From Trileptium ribeirensis (lineage: Eukaryota; Nematoda; Enoplea; Enoplida; Thoracostomopsidae), in contig JASANE010028421.1 of NCBI GenBank assembly GCA_030248225.1, forward strand, positions 1 to 64,000: a DNA stretch of 64,000 nt, read 5' to 3'. A model generated the notes under the pieces. It saw only the letters and a list, made by a program, of their open reading frames with translations. It ran no database searches and was not told the DNA's origin. This document shows, piece after piece, positions 12,944 to 23,829 of the stretch; within the stretch, counting starts at the first letter, position 1, and every line of letters begins with the position of its first letter. A program made the translations under genes and the position numbers.

Positions 12944-13435
12944 ATCAAACATCAATTGCCCACATCTTCTGTGGTAGTTTGAAGTGTATGTCAAAGGTGC
13001 GATAGTTCCCTAAACGCAATTGCTCAAAGTGAAAGCTCAGTGGCGTTGGTTAGAAGCCCATGATACTCTTTAATGTAACTATGGTATTAGAAGTGCGCCT
13101 CCAAATCCCATGTCTTTCAAATATTAATTTAGCTATCGTTATTGTTTAACTTACCATTTTACTATTAGCTAGTTTAACCTGGATTAACATAAGTATACCT
13201 GCTAAAAACTTTCCACGGAAAGTGTGACCGTCAACCTAACGGTTTCAGCGTAGTGTCTAATATTATAACTGTTACTATTACTACCGTTTAACTATAATCA
13301 TATTACATAATAGAAACTGCATGATTATGAGTATGCAACGAATTGGCGACAATTTGCGAAAACGACGTCACGAGTATGGCATGCAAAAGAGTACACAAAA
13401 TTGGCTTGGGGCTCTGTCCGAAATGCTAAAACTCA

Positions 13436-13825
13436 TTGAGCGAAGCGTTTTTATATTCTGTCTGGGAGTAAAAAGGTCGATGTCCGTCCGTTCGGTTCGA
13501 CGGCACTGAACCGATTTTAAAAACTGTCAGAGTGTGCACCTGATATTTGGGACTAAAAAAATTTTGAGTGGTTAATTAGTAATTAGCTAATTAGTTAATT
13601 TTATGCATCTAAAATACAGAATTTTGCAATATTTGTGCTATTTATTGAAATACAGTCGTTTCGATCAAACCATTATATATAGGGTTTTTTGGGTCGAAGA
13701 ATTCAAATATAATATTTTTACCAATGATAAAGCCCTATGCAATGTAGTTACAAGAACATAAAATTGAGTACATTCGTAATGCCACAGCCCAAGCTCCGCT
13801 CACAAATGTAGTTCCACTACCGACT
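13436..13825 (+). repeat. Dispersed repeat R1, forward copy
   Basis: It runs from GAGCGAAGCGTTTTTATATTC to about GTAGTTCCACTACCGACT. A reverse-complement copy lies at about 41620-42066. Shared blocks include GTCAGAGTGTGCACCTGATA, GAGTGGTTAATTAGTAATTA and GCCACAGCCCAAGCTCCGCT. It has no coding capacity. The class is uncertain (SINE-, MITE- or Helitron-like). Confidence 0.75.
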
Positions 13826-13988
13826 CGTACTATTACACGTGAGATCAATCTAATCGCTGGTGTATTATATTTAGTGCTACACTGCTAAATATTCTACAAA
13901 AAGTCAGTAGCTGTGTCATGCTATCCACGTATACACATCTTAGTATATACTCCCGTTGTGCAAAAACCGTATTATAATATTAACTTAC

Positions 13989-14306
13989 CTAAAAATAAGT
14001 TCGACATAGGCAACATATCTAGATAGACGACAAATATGTATCGAACAAAAGTGGAAATGTGGAGCATCGCTCTTAAATGCGGTTATCGCAGGCCGCTGGT
14101 GTGCCGATCCACCACTGTAGTTGAGATCCGAAGCCCCATACGGCGGTTGCGGTACCCCTGTCATTATAATTTGTACTTGCACAGGAGCGGAATGTGTACG
14201 TCTGTGACCTTTAATCATCGATGAATCGCTTAAAGACTTGCCGCCAAATGATTTTCCAGCAGCAACCAGGTCTTGGTCATCTTTGGCACCAGACCGTATT
14301 CGAACA
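13989..14306 (-). CDS. Exon 3 of the four-TM protein gene
   Basis: The exon has an acceptor TTACAACTTAG and a donor TTAG|GTAAGT. It encodes residues 484-588. The first two thirds are basic and hydrophilic, with HRRTHSAP resembling an RxxS-type phosphorylation or 14-3-3 site. The last 30 residues become hydrophobic and Cys/His-containing and lead into the first membrane segment, completed in the next exon. The leading base T joins CG of exon 2, and the trailing AG joins T of exon 4. Phosphorylation is inferred from the motif alone. Confidence 0.8.
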
Positions 14307-15231
14307 CTAAGTTGTAAAACAAATAAAATTTGTATTTTATTGCTGGGACGTTTATAAAAATTCATTCAAAAACTTAAGAGTAAAACTAAATATTACCTGT
14401 CTCGATAGAAAATGCTTGAGTGCTAGCACTGATGTCTTAGTTTTTTATATAAAATATTTTTACAATTAAATTAAGTTGTTAGCATACATACGCTTAATAA
14501 CAGTTTGTTTGGTAGGGTACCGGTTTCATTTCCAGACACCAATGACATTTAGAACGACAGTAGTCATGATTATTGCTTTTACATTGTCCTCACGAAGAAC
14601 CTTGGAGATAAACTCATTCGACCATATCATAGCACTAGTGAAATGCAATATGTATCAGCATAAAGGAGGATGTAATTTGGCCACCAGAAATAAAATCAAG
14701 AATATCCGCAACATATTAGCATTTAGACTTTTGTAAGCAAGTATCATATTCTTCAGCAATGCGTTCATGGTATGACCAAATATATTGTACAACAAGCTGG
14801 AGAATCATGCTTTAATGTTCGACTGATGGCAAGCAGACCTTCCGTTGCGTAACACACGAATAAATTAGGCATATTTGGCTTTTAGTTTGCTTCATCCAAG
14901 TGGGATCCGATAAAATTGTACATGCACTGTCCAGTCGAATGCAATTTACAATGTGTTAAACACACACTTGACACTTCACATAAATATTCAATCGCTGTAC
15001 TATGTCGTTTCCTTTGCTGGCAGAAATCTATAGCAACCCCGAAGAATAGAACATCCGCAAGACCATAAATAAGTGTCACAGAAAGAATCTAACATGCACT
15101 CAAACGGCAAAACTACACTTCAGTCGCTATTACGATGTAATAAATACCGTTATAACAAAATAACGTCAGATTTTGTCAAGAAAAGGTCTAGTAATTTTTG
15201 ACTTAGCCTTCAGATAAACTTTCACACTTAC
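14307..15231 (-). other. Intron (925 bp) between exons 2 and 3
   Basis: It runs from GTAAGT at 15231 to CTTAG at 14307 on the minus strand. Removing it rebuilds an Arg codon (CG plus T). I see no repeat or RNA gene inside it. Confidence 0.75.
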
Positions 15232-15928
15232 CGTTTACGCTCGGCAACGGTCGAGTTCGGAAGTATTGTTCCGGTATCGTCGTTCTGTTCTACGTCATCA
15301 TCCCGTTCATTTGTTCCGCGATAGTTGCTACTGGGGTCAGCTATCATTGCTGAAGGATCCGCATTGCGGAACACTGGCATTTGTTGTGAAACTATATTGT
15401 TGTCACCGGCGTTGTCACAGTCATCGACTTTGATAGACTTCAGTACGGTGTTCGATTTAGAATCAATATTGCTAGGCACACGCCGAGGTGGAATGTCAGG
15501 CGGAGGCAAACTTGACATTCGAGACTGTTGCAAATATGAACTGGCTGGCCTAGATGAAACTTGCGATGATTTGGAGACGATAGTGCCGGTTGTTTTCAAA
15601 ATTCTCTTTTGCTTTACTAGTGATGACTTCGGGCTTGAGCTTGTAGGAACAAGTAAAGCATGCTCTCCGCAAGCAACTTGGCGTGGCAGTCGGTGGTCAA
15701 AGGCCCAATTTGAAGAATCGGTCGCTAAAGACTGATCATCATCTTCGTCGTCGTCAGTTGTCGAGACAATGTCACTGGTCATTTTGCGAAATAAGTTGTG
15801 GTCGTTATTGCGCAATACTATTTGCATTGAGCTGGATTCGTGTGGTCCACTCGTTCCGTTTACTGACTCAATTGTCGATGAAAGAAAAGGTCTTGTTTCC
15901 GGATCGTCACTACTTTTGCTCTTTATAG
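15232..15928 (-). CDS. Exon 2 of the four-TM protein gene
   Basis: A strong acceptor (TTTGTTTATTTTAG) and a consensus donor (ACG|GTAAGT) bracket 697 bp of open frame on the minus strand. It encodes residues 252-482, plus split codons on both sides. Visible features are an acidic run (DDDEDDDQ), Ser-rich stretches, and a proline motif, LPPPDIPPRR, that fits the class of SH3 or WW domain ligands. There is no hydrophobic segment, so this part is probably a cytoplasmic tail or scaffold region. Phase in (2 bases) fits exon 1 and phase out (2 bases) fits the exon at 14306. Binding to an SH3 protein is inferred from the motif only. Confidence 0.8.
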
Positions 15929-16559
15929 CTAAAATAAACAAAAGTTATTAGCGCAACAGTATGTGAAAAATGCAGCCGTACAAACATGTCCTTGATTGAT
16001 TTATGACCCCTTAGAGTGAATGGGACCCACAGACGAACTAAAGATATCGCTCCACAGGTTGGAGAACCTCAAGTATAATTTCAGCAGTTTGGAGATGCCA
16101 AGTAATGCTGAAATTTTAAATACTAGTAACTATCCAGATTGCAGAACGTAGTGAAGCATAGGTGAACCTATGCCTTTTGCGTGCACAGCCAATCAGCTCT
16201 CGATAGCAAACGTCGATTGCTATATGTCGATATCACACAATACCGCACAAGTTAGAACAAAACTAGCACCAGCAATAAGTTTCCCATGCCCTAAAACCCC
16301 CAAGTGCAAGCTATCTGCCTCCCAGGACGTAACAGTAAAATTAGGAATTTTGGGTCGATGAACCATGGCGGTGCCATACCCCGTACCCATAGTATTCTGG
16401 ATCGCAGACCAAAATAAACACCAGCAATGAGTTTATCATGCTCGAAAACCTCAAAGAGAAACTTTTCAGCGCCAAGGACGTCAGAACAAATTTTCGAATT
16501 TCAGGTGGAGGAATCACTGGGGTGCCACATACACGTCGTGCCACTAAGCTTGTGCAGGA

Positions 16560-16960
16560 TCTGAACTAATTGCATTCACCTTTGACACGGGCGGACACTG
16601 ATTGATCGAGATGAACGAGCAAAACGCAGCACCATCCAGGAGAGCCCTCTCATTCGAGACGTCAGTTTTTGATACTGATCTGACGTTGGTTTGAATTTGA
16701 TAGCCTGACTGCGCAGACTACAGTTCCGATAAGGCATTCGATTTGTGGAGACGGGACTTGAAAACCGCGAGGGAGGGAGCCCCAATAACCTCGGAACGTA
16801 AACTATTCCATTTATTAACCACCCGATAAGCATATGAGTGGCGGGCGCAATCCAGGCGTGGGCTAATTTTGGCTCGAAGTTTATAAGCATGAACACGTAG
16901 CCGTTGGTAGTGGCAAAACTCAAACCAATCCGTGAGAGGAAGATCGATCTGGCCGTTCAT
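16560..16960 (-). pseudogene. LINE 3'-end fragment, reverse strand
   Basis: The minus-strand translation gives the conserved region after the reverse transcriptase of CR1/Jockey-like elements: YKLRAKISPRLDCAR, then YAYRVVNKWNSL, ending near SRLHKSNALSEL. Only about 80 codons plus some 3' sequence remain, so it is a dead fragment. It abuts a similar fragment on the other strand. Confidence 0.7.
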
Positions 16961-17275
16961 TGCGTTGTTTAGATTAGATTTGTCGCATGAAGATCGTCTT
17001 CGAGCCCTTCAACTTCAAACTCTTGCAACCCGACGATACAGAGCATACTTAATCCTCCTTTTCAAGGTCATTCATGGTGATGTGGATATTGATCTGTTAT
17101 CTTGGTTTGAGCTCGTTCCAAACGATCGTACAAGGGGACATTGCTACAAACTTCGTGCTCGTATTTCTCCACGAATCAACTGCGCTCATTTCTCTTTTGC
17201 CTACAGAGTAGTCGAAGGTTGGAACAATCTACCCATGTCCGTTGTCACCACATCACAAAATCCCACATTTGGACC
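16961..17275 (+). pseudogene. LINE 3'-end fragment, forward strand
   Basis: The plus-strand frame carries RLRALQLQTLATRRYRAY, then CYKLRARISPRINCAHFSFA and VVEGWNNLP, the same C-terminal region as the neighbouring minus-strand piece. It belongs to a diverged copy, because both pieces cover overlapping parts of the domain. After about 17270 the sequence returns to the host repeat. Confidence 0.7.
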
Positions 17276-17441
17276 TCTGACCCCGGAACCAGACGTCAAA
17301 CCAAAAACGCTAGTGGATGCAAACGGTAAATCGAATGAGCCAAAGATCATGAAAATGGGTTAAGTAGTTCCCGAGTTATGGCCGATCACACAAGAAATTT
17401 AAGATTTCACCACTGCAGCACACAATCTCCACTACGTTCTG

Positions 17442-18590
17442 CTTATTACCGGGCAGAGATTTGGATTACCATATCCGGATATCCGGTTAAAATTGTGGGA
17501 TATATCGGATATCCGGACATGAAAAACCATATCCTAAAATTTCAAGCTTTTATTTAAGCTTCAAAGACTGTATACTAGCTAATCACTACTATAGCATTTT
17601 TGCGGTGTGTTAAGTATTTAAGACAAAGAAACATAGCTCTTATGATACATGCTTTTGACCCAATATCTGTGATATAACCTTATATTAAGTCCGCGTTTAA
17701 GCTTATTTTATGGAATAGTATTTAATCTATATTGGACACTATTTCAATTAACAAGAATTCAGAAATGTTGGATTGCCCAAGAGACGCCAGATTACAACTT
17801 CAGAGCAAAACAGCCGGGGCTAAATGTCTAATTTCGGACAAAATGTGAAAGTTTGTGGCATCTCAAGTAGGTGATTTAAGTTTAGAAATAAAAATATGCA
17901 ACGTCACAGGGTAGCATTGTAATATCTAATCCCTGAATTTTCAAGTGTTCAAATTACGACATATTCCTCAAACTTCTCGAATCAAATTTTAAATTTCTTT
18001 TGGATAGGAAGATATTTTAAGTCAAACTACTGATCAAATTTTAAATTTCTTTTGAATCGCAAGATATTTTAAGTCAAACTACTGAACTGGTAAAAATAAC
18101 CAAAATAGACCCAGTATTGTCAGATAGCACGTGAGGCCATGTTGAGATGGAAACATTAAGCACATTTATAGCCATGACGCAGCAAAGTTTTTTCCTTATT
18201 TTAACCACTATTCTATATTACAAGATGCAACACTAAAGTCGAATTCAAAAATATCAGCTGAAAACACAAAAGAAACAAAAACTTAGGAGTGTCAAAAATT
18301 CTTGAGCCTGAAAAATCCCAAATTTGGACGGGCTTTTTTCGGTTCAGGGTCAGATTAGAAATTCTCTAAAAACTTAAAACGCAGCTTAGTGATTCTAGGT
18401 CTGTCTGTACATTTACACTTTGACTACAATAAGTCATACCGTGTTATCAACTTGTCTACAATGAAGACGAAGGAAAAACGAAATTTATACACTTTTCAAA
18501 ATAGAAATATTTTGGGTTTCTAATCGGTAACCCCAGAAAATCAACGGCTCTTTAACCCTTTCATGCCCGAATTAATTTGAGTATCGTGCA
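17442..18590. other. Non-coding intron sequence with small repeats
   Basis: GATATCCGGATATCC-like palindromes occur at 17470-17520. A 52-bp tandem duplication (TCAAATTTTAAATTTCTTTT...) lies at 17982-18085. Nothing else is recognised. Confidence 0.55.
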
Positions 18591-18690
18591 ATGTTTGACA
18601 AACTCAAGCCTGCGTCAGGGATCGAACCCGAAATGTACGTTGAAACTTGTGTACACAAACCACTGAGCTGTCTGAGAGCTGTTGCTCGGT
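18590..18690 (-). repeat. tRNA-derived SINE-like unit
   Basis: The minus strand shows an A-box-like CAGCTCAGTGG (18661-18671) and a near-consensus B box GGGTTCGATCCC (18618-18629), spaced as in tRNA genes, with a T-arm that can pair. The acceptor stem cannot form, so it is not a functional tRNA. It is more likely the head of a SINE or a tRNA pseudogene. A perfect palindrome, GGTTCCTTAAGGAACC, lies next to it (about 18688-18703). Confidence 0.55.
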
Positions 18691-19189
18691 TCCTTAAGGA
18701 ACCTCACAATGCGAGCGAATAACAACGCACGTTCAAACGTACGATATACGACAAACTTAGTAAACACAACGAGTCGCAATGTGCGTTGGGTCCATTTGGA
18801 CCTTACGGGTATGAGAGGGTTAACTTAAACCAATGCATGATACCAGCGGTTCCCCTTGGTGCTTTCAAGTCAAACCTCAGATATTTAGAGGTGACATCAA
18901 GCCTAACATGGTGGAATCCCCTATTTATTCTCGGTACCCTAAGATGGGCCTGGGAACTCCAGATAATATTCTCCGCCTGTTGAGAGGCTAGCAAAAGGTG
19001 GTAGGAAATATATCTGTAAACAATGTCTTCGAAACAAGGGTTTGTAGCTACTCTATCAGTAAAATTTTGTAACTGGTCGTCGAATGCAGTGATCGGATGT
19101 CCGGATATTCCCACATTGACATTATCTGGGATATGAAATAGTATCCAACCCGGCATCCTTTCAATTCATTAGTTTATAATATATCTCGA

Positions 19190-19830
19190 AAAGAGAAGCC
19201 ATACTAATTTAGGGTCCCTTTCCGTTACTTCCACCAGCCGGAATTTCGTCAATTTTGAAGATACAGGCGAGATTTTGGTACCATTCAACTCAGCTCGATG
19301 CGTCGATTCAGATAATGCCCATTTTATCCACATCACGAACAAAATTTTTTAGATTTTTGAGATCCCAAAAAAATTTTTTCTTCGTAATATGGTCATGTCG
19401 GCTTGCAGAGAGAAATCTATGGCGTTTAGTCTATTAAAATTCACGTAATAACCCAAGTACGTTTTAACGTTACCAAAAGAACATCTTAAAGCGGAAGGTT
19501 CGACTTTGGCTTAGTGTATGTCTCATATAAGGACCTTAGCTTAGACAAAGGCTTCTGCTAAGTATATCAGGCATAGAACGGAATGGCCTGCATTTTATTC
19601 CGCCCTTCAAGATTACTTGGGCCCTCATAACTTGCTAACGGTGGCGTAGATTTCAATAAACTGTAGATTTCTCTCATCAAGCCGAGTTGAATGGTACCCA
19701 ACATGATCATGTTTCGAAGAAAAAATTTTTGGGCAAAAAATCGGAAAAAAATTGCCAGGAATGTGGGTAAAAGGCTAACCATCCAAAGATTCAAGCAATT
19801 CAAGTCCCATTATCGGTGTTATTATACTAA
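19190..19830. repeat. Imperfect foldback repeat
   Basis: The left arm (GGTACCATTCAACTCAGCTCG; TTTTTTCTTCGTAATATGGTCATG; GAGAGAAATCTATGG) reappears as reverse complement on the right (GTAGATTTCTCTCATCAAGC; GAGTTGAATGGTACC; CATGATCATGTTTCGAAG). The arms are rearranged relative to each other, so this is an old copy. No flanking duplication was found. Confidence 0.55.
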
Positions 19831-20149
19831 ACCATTTTACTTAACACCACAAATACTCGGTCAGTAGATATTTGCACGATGAAAAATAAGAGTAAATTAT
19901 TTACATTTCTGAAACACTATATGTGAAAATCCACCTTCACTTCCAGATTGCTGTTATATATAATAGTTCGTAGGATATATCTGGAAGGTGCATAAACCAT
20001 ATGAGTGCGCAACGAGCGGTATCACTCCGTCCGAGCGACGTTTATATTCACAGATAGGCTTGAACGAATCGCCTCATAGCTCAGCAGTGTCAAAAACTTT
20101 TATATTCGCAGATTTAGCGAATTATAGCACCACATTATGAACCCATAAG

Positions 20150-20600
20150 ATCATACATGGTTAAAGGGGAGGATCCGGTGAGACATAATCGCAAATGCAG
20201 TCAAATAAATCATATCATCGGTTTCAGCGGCCTCGAAAGCAATTACATCAGCAGGTTTAGAAGTCATATCGTTAAATTGAAACCCACGAAATTATGTATA
20301 TTTCAAAAGGATAAATCGGTCACAAATTCATTAATCTCTCATCGCTTTCAGCAACCTCGTAAACGTTTATAATTAGATTCAACAAACAATGTCAGGTTAA
20401 AAACCACGAAATTATGCATAGCTCAGGGGGTGTGCCAGGGGATATGGTAACAATCCAAAGTCTGCATCGGGTACAGATAAATTTAAGTGAAGCATTCCGT
20501 CGTTTTCGGCATTCTCGAAAACTATTATAACCAAAGATGCAAAAAATTATATAACAGATTAAAAACCACAAAATCATGCATGGCTCTGGGAACGGTGGGC
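20150..20600 (+). repeat. Degenerate tandem units
   Basis: Blocks of the form TTTCAGC(G/A)(G/A)CCTCG(A/T)AA recur near 20222, 20347 and 20504. AACCACGAAATTATGCAT-like blocks recur near 20290, 20402 and 20566. The spacing of about 125-165 bp suggests a decayed tandem repeat. Confidence 0.45.
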
Positions 20601-20639
20601 GCAAGGGAATGCAGTATCTTTCCTAGAAGACCTCCAGCC

Positions 20640-20990
20640 CGAAATGGGTCAATTTTTAAGATAATCGGACATTTCGTTATCATTCGGCTCAGCTCGACGA
20701 GATAAGTCAGAATAACTCGGCTCGACGAGATAAGTCAGAATATGTGCGTTTTGTCCATATTTATGACAAAATTTTTTTCGTTTTTTGGGTTTCCAATGGT
20801 GTCTAAAAGCTAAGCCTAAGCTAATTCGTTAATTCTTCAAACGACTGAGCTGATTTTACACCATTCGACTGAGCTCGTCAAAATTATACACTAACAGAGA
20901 AAAATTTTTTTCGAAAACCCAATTGTACCAAAGGTACCATTGGTAACCCAAAAAAAAGGAAAAAAATTTCATAAATATGGAAAATGTATA
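20640..20990. repeat. Foldback repeat, second member
   Basis: The left arm carries GTCCATATTTATGACAAAA and GGGTTTCCAATGG; the right arm carries the complements (CCATTGGTAACCC; TTTCATAAATATGGAAAATG). A 29-bp internal tandem duplication (CTCGACGAGATAAGTCAGAA) lies near 20694-20740. The CATTCG(A/G)CT(C/G)AGCTCG core is shared with the repeat at 19190-19830. Confidence 0.55.
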
Positions 20991-21906
20991 TTCCTGACTC
21001 ATCTCCGCTGTATTGTGTTGAGGCCAATAGTACTAAAATCTCCGCTGTGTATTGAAAATTGACCAATTTCGTGTTGGAGTATCCTAGAAAAGACCCCTAT
21101 CATCTTATAAAGGGCTAAAGTAGGGCTTTATGAGTCTCATTTCATGTTCCTATCTCCTTATTCACGAGTGACAAAAAAGTTTGAGTAATAAAGTTGTAAA
21201 TCTTGTCCAGGCGACTTCAAAGTTTATGAATCTTGTGTTTTGAGATATAAAATAACTGAAATGAAGGCTGGGCCCAAAATGAAGGAGTTACCCTCTTTAA
21301 AAGAGGTCTACCATGCCATACCCCATGGGTGGGCTGCACTGATGAAAATCCTATGGGGGTTGGGTTGGATATCTTATATATGCAAAAGATCCCATTGGAA
21401 TATCTTTGTTCGTTCCTGAGACATTTTAAAAAAACACTGGGCGAGCGGGCAGACACGGCAAAATCCACCAGGAAGTCAAATCATAAATTTTTGTCAACTA
21501 ACATATACAAATGCAACCAAGAAATTTCTTTATCAAAACATTGGTCATGCATTTCATTGTATTTTATTTTTCAAAGATATATTAGTTTTCAACACAACAT
21601 GTAAGCCATTTGAATTTGTCTTTCAAGTCTTTTTGTAATCGTGCCTTCTCACACATCTCAATCCATTCAACAAACCTCCTACATTTCTAATCTTATTGGA
21701 ATTTGTAGCAATCGCCGTCAAGTATGGTTTACCAGCACCCGAATCTCTATTGCGTTACTGCGGAACAGGCGAGCAGACAAATATGGGTGTTAAGCGATAT
21801 TAACACATTACTTACACGATTTGAGAAATTGGTTGGTTTTGCTGTCTTGTTCAGTAGCTAACGGTTCGGCCTTGAAGTTATACCTGCAGGTGCAATATCA
21901 CATATC

Positions 21907-22336
21907 CAAGGGTGTAGCCAGTGGGGTTGCGGGGGTCGCGGCACTCCCCTTTCGGTTCAATCCCAAAAATGATTCCTGTTGAAAATCATGTCGGCAATTG
22001 CCCTAAAACTAGCCTCTCTCGCATAACAAAATTACTTACAACCGTATTTTTGACCAAACTTCACATTTTTGTGTAAAATTTCGCTATTTTGGCAACAGTT
22101 ACATTTTTTACTTGTTTACGGCGTACTTAATATACCAATAGGAAATGCTATTTCATTGAAACTTTCTAAGCTCGTACACGGTTAACTGTTATAAATGTCC
22201 ATCACTGAATGACCTGCCTTCCTGGACCCCGCTTTCGCATTTCTGAGCGCGACCCCCGCCCCACCCCGACTCCCTTTTTAGGTAGCAACTGTGGGCCGCG
22301 AACCCCCCCCTTTCAAAATTCCTGACTACGCCCTTG
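21907..22336. mobile_element. hAT-type MITE (430 bp)
   Basis: The ends CAAGGGTGTAGCCAG and GACTACGCCCTTG are imperfect inverted repeats of the common hAT type. They are flanked by a perfect 8-bp duplication, CACATATC (21899-21906 and 22337-22344). G/C-rich runs lie just inside both ends. It has no coding capacity and is unrelated to the CCGGAA hAT family here. Confidence 0.85.
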
Positions 22337-22344
22337 CACATATC

Positions 22345-23829
22345 ACATATACTGTCAAATTTGTGACCATATCACTTTAGTAGCTACTACGTTAGACTGT
22401 AATAACAAAATTAAACTTGATTTTAATCGAAACAGTAGGCATTACTTAACCCTGCTCGTGGACAGGAAGACAAAACAGACAATGTTTCTACTATTATGCG
22501 CCGATAACAAAACAATAACCAGAGCTACAAAATTAAGATATCCATCCAGCAGCTTCTATAACATTTATGATAGAACTCTACATTACTGTAGTATATAATC
22601 AAGAAACATAAGACATATATATAATAGATTTAGAATATAATAGTATATAATTGAACATATATATATTTTACCATTTTGTTTTGGTGTGGAAATTTGTTGA
22701 AAACAGCATTTGCCTCATGTAACAGAGCCAATTATTATAATAGAAAAAATTGTTGATGTTTGCGAGGCTATCAACTGCAAACAACACAAACAACGTTAGC
22801 TATTACATCAAGGATAAACCCAACGGTGAATAGAGAATTTCTCTTAGTAATATAATGTTCGAACGCAGCTACAAGCGCTGCGACACATAGTTTGTAGCGC
22901 AATTCCAACCAATCCTACACATAAATAACTATATATCAAGATGAACCAATACAAACAGGATGCAAAATACAAGCCGGTTGGTTCAGAAAAGAACCAACCA
23001 TCTGCGCTACAGATGGCGATGAAGACGCCAAAATATACGCATCTCAATGGCGAACAGGCGCTTACTCATAGTCGCAAAAGCTGACATTTAAAATGTATGC
23101 AATTCAGATAATGCGAAAACAGAGAAACCCTAAACTTAAATAAGTGTAGTGCAAATAATACAGTAGATTATGCACATACACATATATAATAGTCACATGC
23201 CATAAAAGCTACCCGCGGTAGCTAGCAAAGCGCTTATTTAGAAACGGCCGCCTAGTGACGTTCAACGAATCGGTGGCTAATGTTCGGTTAAAAATGACAA
23301 ACAAAAGCTCTTCGTTACTACTGAAATGCCGGCGGTGATAAATATGGAATAAATTGCTATAGTGTACATTATAGACGGGTGGAAGTCGCGGTGCTTAGTG
23401 ATACATTTGAAGTGAAGAATACAAACACCGACAACTAAATAGCAAAACGGAAGCCAACCGAAATGAAATATTGCTTGACGTGCAACAAAGACTGTGTTTA
23501 CGTTAGGTCCGTTCATGTAGAATTATGGGAGGGATAATGCGATATGGAAAAAAACGGGCTGCATACAAACAATATATGGCAGTCGCAGACTTTGTTCTTA
23601 TTGAATGTAATGTGGCAATAAATCTCATCGTAAGTAACTCTAATACAAAATAATGCTCGTGCTTCACGCAGCGTCTGTGCCATTTATGCTGTACATTATC
23701 GGTGGTTGGGTAGGGCTCGGAAAATTGTGGTCAGTTGTTGGATCAATTCAAGTTTCCCCGCCTCATATAACAAAGCACAAAACTCGAATTAAATAAAAAG
23801 TTTGATAATTTTAACGTTTAAATCTTAAC
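22345..23829. other. Non-coding intron stretch
   Basis: TA-rich microsatellite sequence occurs at 22610-22680. Small minus-strand frames at 22844-23047 and 23277-23516 carry hydrophobic residues but no motif or splice context. Nothing else is recognised. Confidence 0.5.

Larger units (their letters stand above)
11071..13988 (-). other. Intron (2.9 kb) between exons 3 and 4
   Basis: It starts GTAAGT at 13988 and ends TTTTAG at 11071 on the minus strand; its removal gives a Ser codon (AG plus T). It contains a 67-bp tandem duplication (12811-12943) and one copy of a dispersed repeat (about 13436-13825). Elsewhere it is plain AT-rich sequence. Confidence 0.75.
16142..17441. repeat. Second copy of the CAGAACGTAG repeat, carrying LINE fragments
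   Basis: It starts CAGAACGTAGTGAAGC and ends ACTACGTTCTG, matching the element at 8491-9598 in the same orientation, including the stretch with CACAGCCAATCAGCTCTCGA. The middle (about 16560-17270) is replaced by two LINE C-terminal pieces in opposite orientation. It lies just upstream of exon 2 inside the long intron. Confidence 0.6.

Noticed and set aside
15325..15735. 136-codon plus-strand frame
   Set aside because: It is antisense to exon 2 of the four-TM gene, which has matching splice sites and phase; the plus frame has none.
8491..17441. Target-site duplication of the CAGAACGTAG repeat
   Set aside because: Flanks at both copies do not give a convincing direct repeat, so the element class was left open.
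18590..18690. Functional tRNA gene
   Set aside because: A and B boxes are present, but the acceptor stem does not pair.
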